From assembly GCF_901538265.1 (NCBI RefSeq), contig NZ_LR593886.1:8453738-8517737 (forward strand): a DNA stretch of 64,000 nt. Direction: 5' to 3'. Position 1 is the first letter of the stretch. Every line of letters starts with the position of its first letter. The stretch is from Gemmata massiliana. GTDB taxonomy: Bacteria > Planctomycetota > Planctomycetia > Gemmatales > Gemmataceae. The notes beneath the pieces were generated by a model. It was not told the DNA's origin and did not search any database. It saw only the letters and a program-made list of their open reading frames with translations. A program made the position numbers and the translations under genes. This document shows, one piece after another, positions 8,053 through 17,477 of the stretch.

Positions 8053-10725
8053 ATGTCGAGGCGATTGCTCGGTCCGGTCGGCGGACCGGTTGTGTTCTTT
8101 CTCATCGCCGCCCTGGTGTTCGCCGGGCTGGGTTGGGTTACGATCACAGCCCTGCGCGTAGAGCGCGCCCAACGGGAAGCCGCTGCCCAAGCCGAACTCG
8201 GCAACAACCTCCGAGTCGCACTCTGGCGCCTCGACGGGCGCATGCTCCCGGCTCTGGGTGTCGAAGATAGCCGACCGTTCTACCACTACAGTCCGGCCGA
8301 TCCGCTCTCCGGCTCCACCGCCGGCCCCACACCGCTCCTCGCGGCGCCGCTCCCGGACTGGATGAAGCTCCACGTTCAACTCGATCCGTCGACCGGGTGG
8401 GAATCGCCGCAAGTTCTTGCTCCCGGCGCCCGCGAGCGCGTGCAGGAAGCTTGGCCCGATCTCCCGCTCCGGAACGACACGCCGGAACGCGCGGAAGCGC
8501 TCCGCGACCTGCGCGCGAACTACCCGGCTACCGCCACGTGCGAACTGCTCGCGGCCCGTGAACGCGCGATCCCGGCCGATTCGCCACCGTTTGCGGCACC
8601 GCTCTTTGCCAACAACACGCTCCAGTTGTACCCGGGCGCCCCCAGTTCACCACCCAAGCCCCCTCCCCCGCCGGAGATGGGACCGGTGAGCGGGCTACCA
8701 CCGCTTCCCCCGGTACTCGACTCGACGAATACAAACACACACACGTTCCGCCTGTTCGGGTGGGACTTCAAGTCGCGCGAAGCACTCGCGGGCAACCTAC
8801 GCGATCCCGACAGCAGGTCCGGGCCGAAAAAAGAAACCAACCTTCCGGGTAGTGGCGCTCAAGCCCCTAACCCGCCGGCCCAAGCCCCCGGCGCAAGTGC
8901 CGGACGCGGCGGGTTCGCGCAAGCGCCGGACAAAGATCGCGCGCTGAACGAGTACCTGAACCGCGCACAAACCAGTCAGCGTGCAATTCAGGACTCGAAG
9001 AACGCGGGTGTCGATCCCCTGTATGGCAAAAACTACACGCAGAATTTGGGGCCGAATTCTGAGTCAAAAAACCCTTCAAACCCAACCACTCCACCTGTGG
9101 CCGGCCCCGGCGGGCCGGGGGCAGGCGGCCCCCCGTCTTCGGGCGTCGCTGGTGCGGGTGGATTCCCGGGAGTGTCTGGAGGCCCTGGAATGCCAGGAGG
9201 GGGAATGCCCGGCGGAGCGCCCCCGGGAGGGTACCTCGGCGATAGGGGCAAAGAAGGTAAATCACTCGTCCCGCCCGTGCCCGCGAAGCCGAGCGCCCCA
9301 ACTGATCCCGGCAAAAAGGCCGATACGGAAAAGCTGGGCGCCTCGAAAGATTCCGACACGATCAAGAAAGCTCAGATCGATTCACTCTCGGAACACTTGT
9401 CGCTTCTGCGCGCAAAGCTCGAAGGTCGGCTCCCACTCGATGAATTCCAGGAGCGGTTCCGCAAGTCATCGATCACGGATACGCAGCCACTGATAGTCGC
9501 TGCATGGAGCATCGCGGGGACGGTGTACCTCACCGGAAGCCCCCACCCGGTCCCGCCCGCCGAAGAGCGCCCGGCACTGACGAACACCACCGGCAATACG
9601 GTTCTGAACAACCCGTTCAACATGCTCGCGGGTCCACCGGGTGTCAGTATCCACCTCGGGTCGATGCGGCCCCAATGGATCACCGCGGCCGACGGTTCGG
9701 AAACGCTCGCTCTCGTGCGGGTCGCGAAGCTCGACAACAAAACCGTCTACCAGGGCGTGATCCTCGATTGGGCGAAACTGGAACCGGTCCTGAAGGACGA
9801 AGTGCGCGACCTGTTCCCGGACGCGCACCTCGTCCCGGTGAAGAACCCGGACGGCGTTTCACTCGACCGCGCGATGACCGCGCTGCCCGTGCAACTCGAC
9901 CCCGCCCTCGCGCCCGAATTGCCGCCCACGGGCTGGACCCCGCTGCGCCTCGGACTGGTGCTGGCATGGGTCGCGGCATTTATTGCGTTCGCGGCAGTCG
10001 GGTTGAGCGGGTGGTCGCTCATCGATCTCGCCGAGCGCCGAATCCGGTTCGTGTCCGCCGTGACACACGAACTGCGCACACCGCTCACGTCGCTTCGCCT
10101 GTACCTCGACCTGCTCACGAGCGGCATGATTCACGACGAAGCGAAACGGCAGGAATACCTGAACACGCTCGCGACCGAGTCCGACCGGCTGCACCGGCTC
10201 ATCGATAACGTGCTGGACTTCGCCAAACTCGAAAAACGCCGGAAGAACGGTGACCTGAAGCCGATCAAAGCCAGCGAACTGATCGAGCAACTCCAACAGA
10301 CGTGGGCGGACCGCGTGGCGGCCGACGGCAAGGAGCTGATTGTCGTCTCCACGCTCCCGGCGGACCTGGAGGTCTGCACCGATGCGGCGATGGTCCATCA
10401 GATCGTCGGGAACCTGATCGATAACGCGCGGAAGTACGCGCGCGACGCAGCCGACCAGCGCATCTGGCTCTGGGCCAAACCCGACGGCCTGAACCGCGTG
10501 ATCTTCGAGGTCGAGGACCGCGGTGTTGGGGTGCCACCGAACGAGCGCAAGACGATCTTCAAGCCGTTCCGCCGCGGCGCGAGCGCGGACGCTGCAGCCG
10601 GAGGTGCTGGGCTAGGCTTGGCACTCGCCAAACAGTGGGCCGAGGTGCTCGGCGGCACAGTCGCGTACCGCCCGGCCGAAGGCGCCCCCGGCTCGTGCTT
10701 CCGACTGGAACTCCCGGCGAAGTGA
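8053..10725 (+). CDS. Sensor histidine kinase with long Pro/Gly-rich sensor region
   Basis: The 890-aa start at 8053 is favoured by GGAGCGAGAG just upstream; an in-frame start at 8029 is weaker. A membrane segment lies at about residues 8-33 and a second at about 633-657. The phosphoacceptor is His672 in THELRTPLTSLRLYL. The ATPase domain shows NLIDNARKYA, DRGVGVPPNE and GGAGLGLALAKQ. Between the membrane segments are some 600 residues, partly low complexity: a run of Pro near residue 205 and Gly/Pro repeats near residues 350-400. No known sensor domain is recognisable. It probably phosphorylates the regulator encoded upstream. Confidence 0.93.
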   Translation: MSRRLLGPVGGPVVFFLIAALVFAGLGWVTITALRVERAQREAAAQAELGNNLRVALWRLDGRMLPALGVEDSRPFYHYSPADPLSGSTAGPTPLLAAPLPDWMKLHVQLDPSTGWESPQVLAPGARERVQEAWPDLPLRNDTPERAEALRDLRANYPATATCELLAARERAIPADSPPFAAPLFANNTLQLYPGAPSSPPKPPPPPEMGPVSGLPPLPPVLDSTNTNTHTFRLFGWDFKSREALAGNLRDPDSRSGPKKETNLPGSGAQAPNPPAQAPGASAGRGGFAQAPDKDRALNEYLNRAQTSQRAIQDSKNAGVDPLYGKNYTQNLGPNSESKNPSNPTTPPVAGPGGPGAGGPPSSGVAGAGGFPGVSGGPGMPGGGMPGGAPPGGYLGDRGKEGKSLVPPVPAKPSAPTDPGKKADTEKLGASKDSDTIKKAQIDSLSEHLSLLRAKLEGRLPLDEFQERFRKSSITDTQPLIVAAWSIAGTVYLTGSPHPVPPAEERPALTNTTGNTVLNNPFNMLAGPPGVSIHLGSMRPQWITAADGSETLALVRVAKLDNKTVYQGVILDWAKLEPVLKDEVRDLFPDAHLVPVKNPDGVSLDRAMTALPVQLDPALAPELPPTGWTPLRLGLVLAWVAAFIAFAAVGLSGWSLIDLAERRIRFVSAVTHELRTPLTSLRLYLDLLTSGMIHDEAKRQEYLNTLATESDRLHRLIDNVLDFAKLEKRRKNGDLKPIKASELIEQLQQTWADRVAADGKELIVVSTLPADLEVCTDAAMVHQIVGNLIDNARKYARDAADQRIWLWAKPDGLNRVIFEVEDRGVGVPPNERKTIFKPFRRGASADAAAGGAGLGLALAKQWAEVLGGTVAYRPAEGAPGSCFRLELPAK

Positions 10726-10745
10726 CTTCCCCTTGGAGAACGCAC

Positions 10746-11132
10746 ATGAAACTCGGTACCCTCGTGCTCGTTTGCCTCACGGCCTTCTTCGCCAGCCCGT
10801 TCACATCGGCCGCAGATGAACCGAAACGCGAGCCGAAGCCGCGGTTCAAAGGCGTCGAGGTTTACAGTTGGAAGAACGATAAGGGCGTCTGGCAATTCGC
10901 AATCGTGGACGGCACGAACCGCAACAAGACCGAAAACGAGGTGAAGACCGCGCCGACCGTTTACGCGGGCGCGGACAAGTTCACCACCGCGCTGAAGTTC
11001 CTCGCGGAAAACGAGATGGTGTTCTGGACCCACCAAATCAAGGGATTCGAGTTCCCGCCCAAGGACGACTTGAAGAAGATCGACGAGGCCGCAAAAGCCG
11101 CGAAGGTTCAACTCGAACGCGCCGAGAAATAG
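10746..11132 (+). CDS. Small secreted protein of unknown function
   Basis: From ATG 10746 the product is 128 aa with a clear signal peptide (MKLGTLVLVCLTAFFASPF, cleavage near AADE). The mature part has YSWKNDKGVWQFAIVDGTN and a Lys/Ala-rich C-terminal helix. GGAGAA lies 8 bases upstream of the ATG. It starts 20 bp after the histidine kinase and may be cotranscribed with it. No family was recognised. Confidence 0.75.
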   Translation: MKLGTLVLVCLTAFFASPFTSAADEPKREPKPRFKGVEVYSWKNDKGVWQFAIVDGTNRNKTENEVKTAPTVYAGADKFTTALKFLAENEMVFWTHQIKGFEFPPKDDLKKIDEAAKAAKVQLERAEK

Positions 11133-11156
11133 CCACAAGCAACCCGAGGTGTCACC

Positions 11157-12173
11157 GTGCGGTACTACGCTCTCCTCGCGTTCGTGCTCTTTTTAACGCC
11201 GGATCTGCAAGCGGCCGAGCCAAAGCTCGACGAACTCGCCCCGCACGCATCGGGCGTAGCACTCGTAGAGGTCGTGAGTGTCGAAGAGTACGACGCGCGC
11301 CCGGCCGACGGCGACGCGGGCGTGTGCTTCAAATTCAAGCTCGTGCGCGGATCGGGCGAGTTCCGCAGCGAGGTCCGAGTCACCACCGCGCCCGGCGGGC
11401 TGCGTCCGCCGGGCTTTGTCCCGAAACCGTCTCTGCCACTGAAGCCCGATTCGCTCAAGAAGGGCGAACGGTACTGGCTCGCGTTCGCGTCCGGTTGTGA
11501 TTACGAGAAACACAATCAGGGCATCATCGACTTCTTGGGCGAGAAAGATCCGAAAGCGAAAGTTCTCGACGCCGCAGTAAAGGCCGATACGTTCCGCTGG
11601 CACCCGCAATACGACCCGAAAACGAAGCTCACCTACGGGCGCGTGAGCGAAAAAGACAAGTGGCGCGTGCGCGTCGAGAAGGATGCGAAAGTGTTGTGGG
11701 AAAAGGAGATTCCCGGTACGCGCGTGGACGCCTACGCATCCTGGGGGTTGTGGGGCGGGCTGAGCGCCTTCGAGGTAAAGATGCCCGCGTGCGGCGTGCT
11801 GCTGCTCGCCGAAACGCACACGCGGTTGGGCAAGGACAACGAGTTCGGCCTCGAAGCCGGAGCGTACTACATCAACACCGGGTTCGACCCCGAGACCGGA
11901 ATGCGGCGTGCTATATGCGTCCGGTTCCCTCAAGGGCCGTCCGTGACCCGGATGAACCGTGAATACGACGCGGACACGGGTTTGGCGGTACACGAAGAGC
12001 GGTACGACACGGTTCTCACCGGCGGTAAAGCGGTAGGTGCCAAAACTGAGAGCTGGTACCGGAAAATTACCCGCACCTTCGCCCCAGCGGGCAAGCTCGC
12101 TCGCGAAGACATCTTCTTCTACGACGCGGACATCGCCGAATCGGAAAAGCGCTGGGTCCAGGTCAAGCCGTAG
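11157..12173 (+). CDS. Secreted protein of unknown function
   Basis: The GTG-initiated 338-aa protein starts with a signal peptide (RYYALLAFVLFLTPDLQAAE). The N-terminal half contains GVALVEVVSVEEYDARP and looks like a beta-rich domain of the kind found in proteins that report surface exposure. The C-terminal third has YDADTGLAVHEERYDTVLTGG, resembling wedge-like repeat strands. It follows the preceding small secreted gene by 24 bp. No enzyme motif is visible. Confidence 0.7.
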   Translation: MRYYALLAFVLFLTPDLQAAEPKLDELAPHASGVALVEVVSVEEYDARPADGDAGVCFKFKLVRGSGEFRSEVRVTTAPGGLRPPGFVPKPSLPLKPDSLKKGERYWLAFASGCDYEKHNQGIIDFLGEKDPKAKVLDAAVKADTFRWHPQYDPKTKLTYGRVSEKDKWRVRVEKDAKVLWEKEIPGTRVDAYASWGLWGGLSAFEVKMPACGVLLLAETHTRLGKDNEFGLEAGAYYINTGFDPETGMRRAICVRFPQGPSVTRMNREYDADTGLAVHEERYDTVLTGGKAVGAKTESWYRKITRTFAPAGKLAREDIFFYDADIAESEKRWVQVKP

Positions 12174-12283
12174 CACAAACACGCGAACCCCTTCCCCGCT
12201 CCGCACGTACCGAATACCGTGCCCGGTACCGGTCGCGCCCCCGTGCGCTGCCGGCAAGCGCGTTCGGCCGTAGAATCAGGTGC

Positions 12284-12607
12284 GTGACGGAACAACCAGC
12301 ACCAATGACCCTCCGCGACGTTCAGCACCGCATCCGCGCCCTGTTCGGGGCCAAGGACGGGAAGCGCGGCGTCGAGGGCACGTTCATGTGGTTCATGGAG
12401 GAGGTCGGCGAACTGTCGGCCGCGCTCCGCGACCCGTCCGCGGACCCGGACAACCTCCGATTGGAGTTCGCCGACGTGCTGGCGTGGCTCGCGACCCTCG
12501 CGAACATCGCGGGCGTGGACCTCGAAGACGCGATGCGGCAGAAGTACGGCGCCGGCTGTCCGAAGTGCCACGCGACACCCTGTGTGTGCGGCGCCGCCAA
12601 ACCGTGA
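12284..12607 (+). CDS. MazG-like nucleotide pyrophosphohydrolase
   Basis: The 107-aa protein has the MazG metal-binding pattern: EEVGELSAAL and, after a spacer, LEFADVLAWLATLAN. Such proteins cleave NTPs to NMP and PPi and clean up aberrant nucleotides. GTG 12284 is used as the start; ATG 12305 is an alternative. The C-terminus carries CPKCHATPCVCG, a Cys cluster that could bind zinc and is not part of the minimal MazG fold. A terminator-like hairpin follows the stop. Confidence 0.85.
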   Translation: MTEQPAPMTLRDVQHRIRALFGAKDGKRGVEGTFMWFMEEVGELSAALRDPSADPDNLRLEFADVLAWLATLANIAGVDLEDAMRQKYGAGCPKCHATPCVCGAAKP

Positions 12608-12611
12608 GTTT

Positions 12612-12641
12612 TTGCCCCCGCCCTTCGCTGCGCGGGGGCAA
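12612..12641 (+). terminator. Terminator-like hairpin after the MazG-like gene
   Basis: A perfect 10-bp stem joins 12612-12621 with 12632-12641 around a 10-base loop. It lies 5 bp after the MazG-like stop codon. No long T-run follows, so intrinsic termination on the plus strand is only likely. Confidence 0.6.
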
Positions 12642-12661
12642 GAAAGAAGCCGAGACGATTC

Positions 12662-15040
12662 ATGCCAACGGCGGCCACCATCGGGCGCATTCTCGCGGTC
12701 GCGTTCACGTTCCTACTTATCCCCGCGCCCGCCGGCGCCAAAGACAGCGTGAAGATTACCGGCGCCTCGGTCGGGCTACCGACCGGGCGCGATGATGCGC
12801 ACGTAACGAAATTCGGCGCATGGGCGCCGGTCCATGTTCAACTCGAAACGCTCCGCGAAGTGACTGAACCGGCGGAACTCGTGATCGAGTCCCCGGACGC
12901 GGACGAGGTCACGACCACGTTTGCCGTGCCCCTGAACCTCGCGACCGACCGCACGGCGATCGGTTACGTGCGCCCGGGCGGGGCCGCGAGCGAAGTCACT
13001 ATCACTGTGCGAGCCGTGAAGGGGGGAGCGCTTTCCGAGCCGTTCCGCGTGCGCGTGCGCCCGCGTGAACCATTGCAATACGTCGTTCTCGCGCTCGGCG
13101 GCACCCCAGCAGGATTCGAGCTACCCAAGCCCGCAGGCGCCGGCGCAGAAACGCCCCCCCTTCGTGCGGGTCGAGTCGAACTTACGCACATCGCGAGCGT
13201 GGCCCAGTTGCCGGACCGGTGGTACGGCTACGAGGGTGCGGATCTCGCCGTCCTGAACACCGGCACGGCCCCGGATTTCCTGAAACAACTGTTCGGTGAC
13301 GACTCCCCGGCGCCAAACAAGCAGAAGCGCGAGGCGCTGATCGAGTGGGTGCGCCGCGGCGGGCGCCTGGTCATTTCAGCCGGCTCGAACGCGGCGCTCG
13401 CGGCCCAACTTCCCGCGCTGAAATCGCTCCTCCCGTTCGCGGTAAAGCCCGACGCGCCCACGCGCCAGGTCGATATCGCCGGTCTCGTGTGGTCCGCGGG
13501 GTCGGGTCAGGCGAACACCGCGAGCGCGGCACTGACCGGGCGCGGGACGCGATTCGCGATGGCGAACTTGGTGCCGCAACCGGACCGGACCGCGCGGGTG
13601 CTGATCCCGCCGCCGAGTCAGTCCACCGAGGAGCGGCAGCCGATCGTGGCGCAGGCGGCGTTCGGCCTCGGGCGCGTCACGGTGATCGGCTTCGATCTGG
13701 ACAGGGCGCCGTTCGCCGAGTTCTCTGCCCGGCCCGACTTCTGGGACTTCGTGCTCCGCGAGTGCGGCGCGAACCGGGCCTCCAGCGGCGGCGACGGGAA
13801 ACCGCGCCCGCCCGGGGTGGTGACCGAAGAAGAGGACTCGGCCACGGTCGCGATGCGCGCCCACAACGACACGTTCGACGGCGTTCCCGTGGTATCGTTC
13901 GGCTGGGTCGCGCTGCTCATCGTGCTGTACATCCTGCTCATCGGCCCGGTCGAATATTACGTCCTGAAGCGGTTCCTGGGCCGGCTCGAACTCACCTGGA
14001 TCACGTTCCCGATCATCGTGCTGACCGTGAGCGTGCTGACATACGTCTCCGCGTCCGCGGTGAAGGGGCGCGACCTGAAGATAAACAAGATCGACGTGGT
14101 GGACGTGGACGCGCCGTCGAACCGCATTTACGGCACCACGTGGTTCACGATCTTCAGCCCGCGGATCGATTCGTACACCGTCGGTGTGACTCCGGGTAGC
14201 GGTTGGGGAACCGACGAACAGCCCAAAGGGACCGCGGTCGAGTGCATCGGTGCGCCGCGAAGCGGGCGCGCGGGCATCACCCGCCGCAAGTACGCAGTGG
14301 AACCCACCGGTTTGGAAAACGTGCCCATTCAAATATGGTCCACGAAGGCGTTCTCCGCGAACTGGTCGTCCCCGTTGGACATCCCAGTGTCACAAGCGCC
14401 GACGGGCCAGACGCACCGCCGGCTCGAAGCGAACCTCGTCCACCCGCCGGGCGACCGCGCGAAGGTGCTCGGCAGTTTCGAGCACAACCTCCCGCTCCCA
14501 GAACTGACGGAGTGCGTCGCGTTCTACGCGGGCCAAGCCTACCCGCTCCCGGGCGAGGTGATCGTTCGCGGCGCCCCCGTGCGCCTGGTTCTCGATCAGG
14601 GCACCCCCGCGACGCAGTGGCTCCAGAAGAACGCCGGGCTTGACGCACTGCTCGCCCGCGACCCGGCCTACGCGCAGCGCCCGGTACAAAAGAACGTGCA
14701 GCGCCAGCCGCTGCAACAGACGGCGCTCGGCGGCCCGCTCCCGCTCATGGGAATGCTGTTCCACGAGGGGGCACTGAAGAACGATGAGGGCGTAATCGCG
14801 GGAAATGCGTCGCTGCGGCGCCTGGACCAGTCGTGGCGGCTCGCACCCGATAACCGCGACGAAGTAATCGTTGTCGGCCGCGTCGCCCCGCCACTCGGTT
14901 CGGCGGAAGACGTTCTCACTGGCCCGAACGCGCCCGCGAAGCTGTGGCTCAAGGGCCTACCGAGTTCCGGCGAGCGCCGACCGGTCCCCGGTACCGCGCG
15001 ACAAGAAACGTGGGTCCGATTTTACATCCCGGTCAAATAG
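12662..15040 (+). CDS. Large membrane-anchored protein of unknown function
   Basis: The 792-aa protein has an N-terminal signal peptide (FTFLLIPAPAGAKDSVKI). A middle region with IEWVRRGGRLVISAGSNAA and VTVIGFDLDRAPF resembles the class-I glutamine-amidotransferase-like fold seen in vWA-type envelope proteins. Two adjacent membrane helices follow near residues 417-460 (VALLIVLYILLIGPVEYYVL and the next). The C-terminal 300 residues are probably extracytoplasmic. It sits directly before an ABC ATPase gene, so it could be part of an export or gliding-like complex. No catalytic motif was found. Confidence 0.75.
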   Translation: MPTAATIGRILAVAFTFLLIPAPAGAKDSVKITGASVGLPTGRDDAHVTKFGAWAPVHVQLETLREVTEPAELVIESPDADEVTTTFAVPLNLATDRTAIGYVRPGGAASEVTITVRAVKGGALSEPFRVRVRPREPLQYVVLALGGTPAGFELPKPAGAGAETPPLRAGRVELTHIASVAQLPDRWYGYEGADLAVLNTGTAPDFLKQLFGDDSPAPNKQKREALIEWVRRGGRLVISAGSNAALAAQLPALKSLLPFAVKPDAPTRQVDIAGLVWSAGSGQANTASAALTGRGTRFAMANLVPQPDRTARVLIPPPSQSTEERQPIVAQAAFGLGRVTVIGFDLDRAPFAEFSARPDFWDFVLRECGANRASSGGDGKPRPPGVVTEEEDSATVAMRAHNDTFDGVPVVSFGWVALLIVLYILLIGPVEYYVLKRFLGRLELTWITFPIIVLTVSVLTYVSASAVKGRDLKINKIDVVDVDAPSNRIYGTTWFTIFSPRIDSYTVGVTPGSGWGTDEQPKGTAVECIGAPRSGRAGITRRKYAVEPTGLENVPIQIWSTKAFSANWSSPLDIPVSQAPTGQTHRRLEANLVHPPGDRAKVLGSFEHNLPLPELTECVAFYAGQAYPLPGEVIVRGAPVRLVLDQGTPATQWLQKNAGLDALLARDPAYAQRPVQKNVQRQPLQQTALGGPLPLMGMLFHEGALKNDEGVIAGNASLRRLDQSWRLAPDNRDEVIVVGRVAPPLGSAEDVLTGPNAPAKLWLKGLPSSGERRPVPGTARQETWVRFYIPVK

Positions 15041-15157
15041 TTCACTAGTTCCTAAGTTCCCGTTCGCAGGTGCCCCGCCCCGAAAGGCAAACCCCAAAGG
15101 CACGCGCGCACTGGATCAGTTCCGGAACTCGAGCGGAAAGCCACCGAACAGAACTTT

Positions 15158-15204
15158 GGAACTCTGGAACTCTGGAACTCTGGAACTCTGGAACTTTGGA
15201 ACTC
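15158..15204. repeat. Tandem 8-bp repeat GGAACTCT, about six units
   Basis: Four exact units of GGAACTCT are followed by GGAACTTT and a partial unit, ending 5 bp before the ABC ATPase start codon. The same GGAACT/AGTTCC words appear as spacer repeats at 5281-5376, 41243-41335 and 57440-57570. Confidence 0.85.
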
Positions 15205-15209
15205 ACGCC

Positions 15210-16151
15210 ATGATCGAGTGCCGCGACCTGACGAAGAAGTACGGCGAGTTGTTCGCGGTGGACCGGCTTTCGCTGAAGCTGGCGCCGGGCGACGTGTACG
15301 GGTTCATCGGGCCGAACGGGTCCGGGAAGACCACCACGATGCGGATGCTCGCCACGCTGCTGAACCCCAGTTGGGGCGAGGCGACCGTGTGCGGGCACTC
15401 GATCTACACGGGGTCGAAGGAGATCCGCCGCGCGATCGGGTACATGCCGGACTTCTTCGGCGTGTACGACGACATGAAGGTGACCGAGTACCTGGAGTTC
15501 TTTGCCGCTGCGTACCGCATCCAGGGCGCGGAGCGCAAAAAGAAGGTCGAGCAGGTGCTCGACTACGTCGACCTCGGGTACAAGCGCGACGCGCTCGTGA
15601 CGAGCCTGAGCCGCGGGATGACGCAGCGCCTCGGCCTCGCGCGCGTGCTGCTCCACGACCCACAGGTGCTGCTCCTCGACGAACCCGCGAGCGGCCTCGA
15701 CCCGCGCGCCCGCATCGAGATGCGGGAACTCATCAAGCGCCTGCGCCAGGAACAGAAGACGATCATGCTGTCATCGCACATCCTCCCGGAGCTGGCCGAG
15801 ATCTGTAACACGCTCGGCATCATCGAGCGCGGGAAGTTGATCTTCAACGGCACCGTCGAAGAGGCCGAGAACGAGGTCCGCAAGCTCCGCGGCGGGCGCG
15901 CGTTCCTGGTTTCCGTCGGCGAGCGCAACGCCGAAGCCGCCAAGAAACTGACCGCGTTTAAAGAGGTCGCGGGCGCGGACCTCGACCCGAAGGCGGGTGC
16001 CGTCCGCGTCGCGCTCCGCAGCGGCTACGACGACGGGAGTTTCATCCCCGAGCGCCTCATCGCCGACCGGTTCAAGCTCCACAGCTTCCGGGAAGAAGAA
16101 ATCAACATCGAGCACATCTTCCTCACCATCACGAAGGGGATCACGAGCTAG
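15210..16151 (+). CDS. ABC transporter ATP-binding protein
   Basis: The 313-aa protein starts at ATG 15210 (MIECRDLTKKYGELFAVDRL). It has Walker A GPNGSGKTTT, signature LSRGMTQRLGLARVLL, Walker B VLLLDEPASGLDPRAR and the switch histidine in SSHILPEL. A C-terminal extension of about 90 residues is typical of the CcmA/NatA exporter class. No permease gene is adjacent; the large membrane protein encoded upstream could be the partner. The start lies just after a tandem 8-bp repeat that itself supplies GGAAC near the Shine-Dalgarno position. Confidence 0.93.
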   Translation: MIECRDLTKKYGELFAVDRLSLKLAPGDVYGFIGPNGSGKTTTMRMLATLLNPSWGEATVCGHSIYTGSKEIRRAIGYMPDFFGVYDDMKVTEYLEFFAAAYRIQGAERKKKVEQVLDYVDLGYKRDALVTSLSRGMTQRLGLARVLLHDPQVLLLDEPASGLDPRARIEMRELIKRLRQEQKTIMLSSHILPELAEICNTLGIIERGKLIFNGTVEEAENEVRKLRGGRAFLVSVGERNAEAAKKLTAFKEVAGADLDPKAGAVRVALRSGYDDGSFIPERLIADRFKLHSFREEEINIEHIFLTITKGITS

Positions 16152-16212
16152 TCCGCGCCCGGTGCCCGTCCGGAGCAGACGAAGTGTTCCCGCGTCCGCA
16201 TAACGACAGTGT

Positions 16213-16231
16213 CAGGGGCGCCCCGCCCCTG
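16213..16231 (+). terminator. Short GC hairpin between the ABC ATPase gene and galE
   Basis: An 8-bp perfect stem pairs 16213-16220 with 16224-16231 around a 3-base loop, 62 bp after the ABC ATPase stop. No T-run follows. TGAACAC is repeated twice just after it (about 16233-16246). Confidence 0.4.
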
Positions 16232-16265
16232 GCTGAACACTGAACACGGACACTCCAAGAGCACC

Positions 16266-17249
16266 ATGCGCATTCTCGTCACCGGTGGGGCCGGGTACAT
16301 CGGTTCGCACACGGTCCGCCACCTGCTCGCGAACGGGCACGAGGTCACCGTATTCGACAGCCTCGAGTACGGGCACCGACAAGCGGTTCCGGCCGAATCC
16401 CTCGTGGTGGGCAACCTGCGAGACATCGACCACCTCGACCAACTGTTGGTCGTCAACCGCATCGAGGCGGTGGTCCACTTCGCGGCGTTCGCTTACGTGG
16501 GTGAGTCCGTCACCAACCCCGCGAAGTATTACACGAACAACCTCATCTACTCCCTCCAACTACTCGACCGGTGCCGGCGCAACGGCATCCAGAAGTTCGT
16601 CTTCTCCAGCACGTGTGCCACATACGGTGTTCCGGACCGGGTTCCGATCACGGAGGAGGCGCCGCAAGCCCCGGTGAACCCCTACGGGCATACGAAACTC
16701 GCGTTTGAGCACGCCCTTTCGGACTACGCCTCGGCGTACCCGTTCGGGTTCTGCGCGCTGCGGTACTTCAACGCGGCCGGCGCCGCCGCGGACGGCTCCA
16801 TCGGTGAGGACCACACCCCGGAAACGCACCTGATCCCACTCGTGTTCCAGGCGGCAACGGGTAAGATCCCGCACGTTACGGTCCTCGGCACCGACTACCC
16901 GACCCCAGACGGCACCTGCGTTCGCGACTACGTTCACGTGGACGACCTCGCTACCGCGCACGCTCTGGCGCTGGACAAGATCGCCCCCGGCTCGAAGCTC
17001 GCGTACAACGTGGGCCTCGGGCGCGGGTACAGCGTGCGCGAGGTGATCGCCGCGGTAGAAGCCGTCACGGGGCTGAAGGTACCCGTAAAAGAAGGCCCGC
17101 GGCGCGCCGGCGACCCACCCGTACTCGTCGCGAACGCGGACAAGATCCGGCGCGAACTCGGCTGGTCCGCGAAGTACGACAGCCTCCGCGCGATCCTCGA
17201 CACCGCGTGGCGCTGGCACCAGTCGCATCCGAACGGGTTCGGAGAATAA
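16266..17249 (+). CDS. galE: UDP-glucose 4-epimerase
   Basis: From ATG 16266 the product is 327 aa. It starts MRILVTGGAGYIGSHTVRHL, the NAD-binding GxxGxxG loop. It has SSTCATYG and the catalytic YGHTK (YxxxK), then RYFNAAGA and GTCVRDYVHVDDLA. These are the hallmarks of GalE, which interconverts UDP-glucose and UDP-galactose for glycan synthesis. An in-frame start at 16209 would add 19 residues that do not fit the family. Confidence 0.95.
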   Translation: MRILVTGGAGYIGSHTVRHLLANGHEVTVFDSLEYGHRQAVPAESLVVGNLRDIDHLDQLLVVNRIEAVVHFAAFAYVGESVTNPAKYYTNNLIYSLQLLDRCRRNGIQKFVFSSTCATYGVPDRVPITEEAPQAPVNPYGHTKLAFEHALSDYASAYPFGFCALRYFNAAGAAADGSIGEDHTPETHLIPLVFQAATGKIPHVTVLGTDYPTPDGTCVRDYVHVDDLATAHALALDKIAPGSKLAYNVGLGRGYSVREVIAAVEAVTGLKVPVKEGPRRAGDPPVLVANADKIRRELGWSAKYDSLRAILDTAWRWHQSHPNGFGE

Positions 17250-17477
17250 GTTCCGAACGAGCGACGAATCCCAGAACCGCGCCGGTCAACGGACCGTGCG
17301 CGGGTACCAATCACGGTTTGAATCAAATCGCGCCCCGAACGTTCTCGATTTCCCGTCGCTACTTTCCGGCGCGGGCGGGTTTAATCCCTTTGCGTCCGTT
17401 CGCCCCGTGTGATTAGATAGATCCTGACCTGCCGACCCCTCTCCCGCCCAATCACCACCAAAACCGATCAACGAACC

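Noticed and set aside
15158-15204. CRISPR array
   Set aside because: Units are 8 bp and contiguous without spacers; this is a simple tandem repeat.
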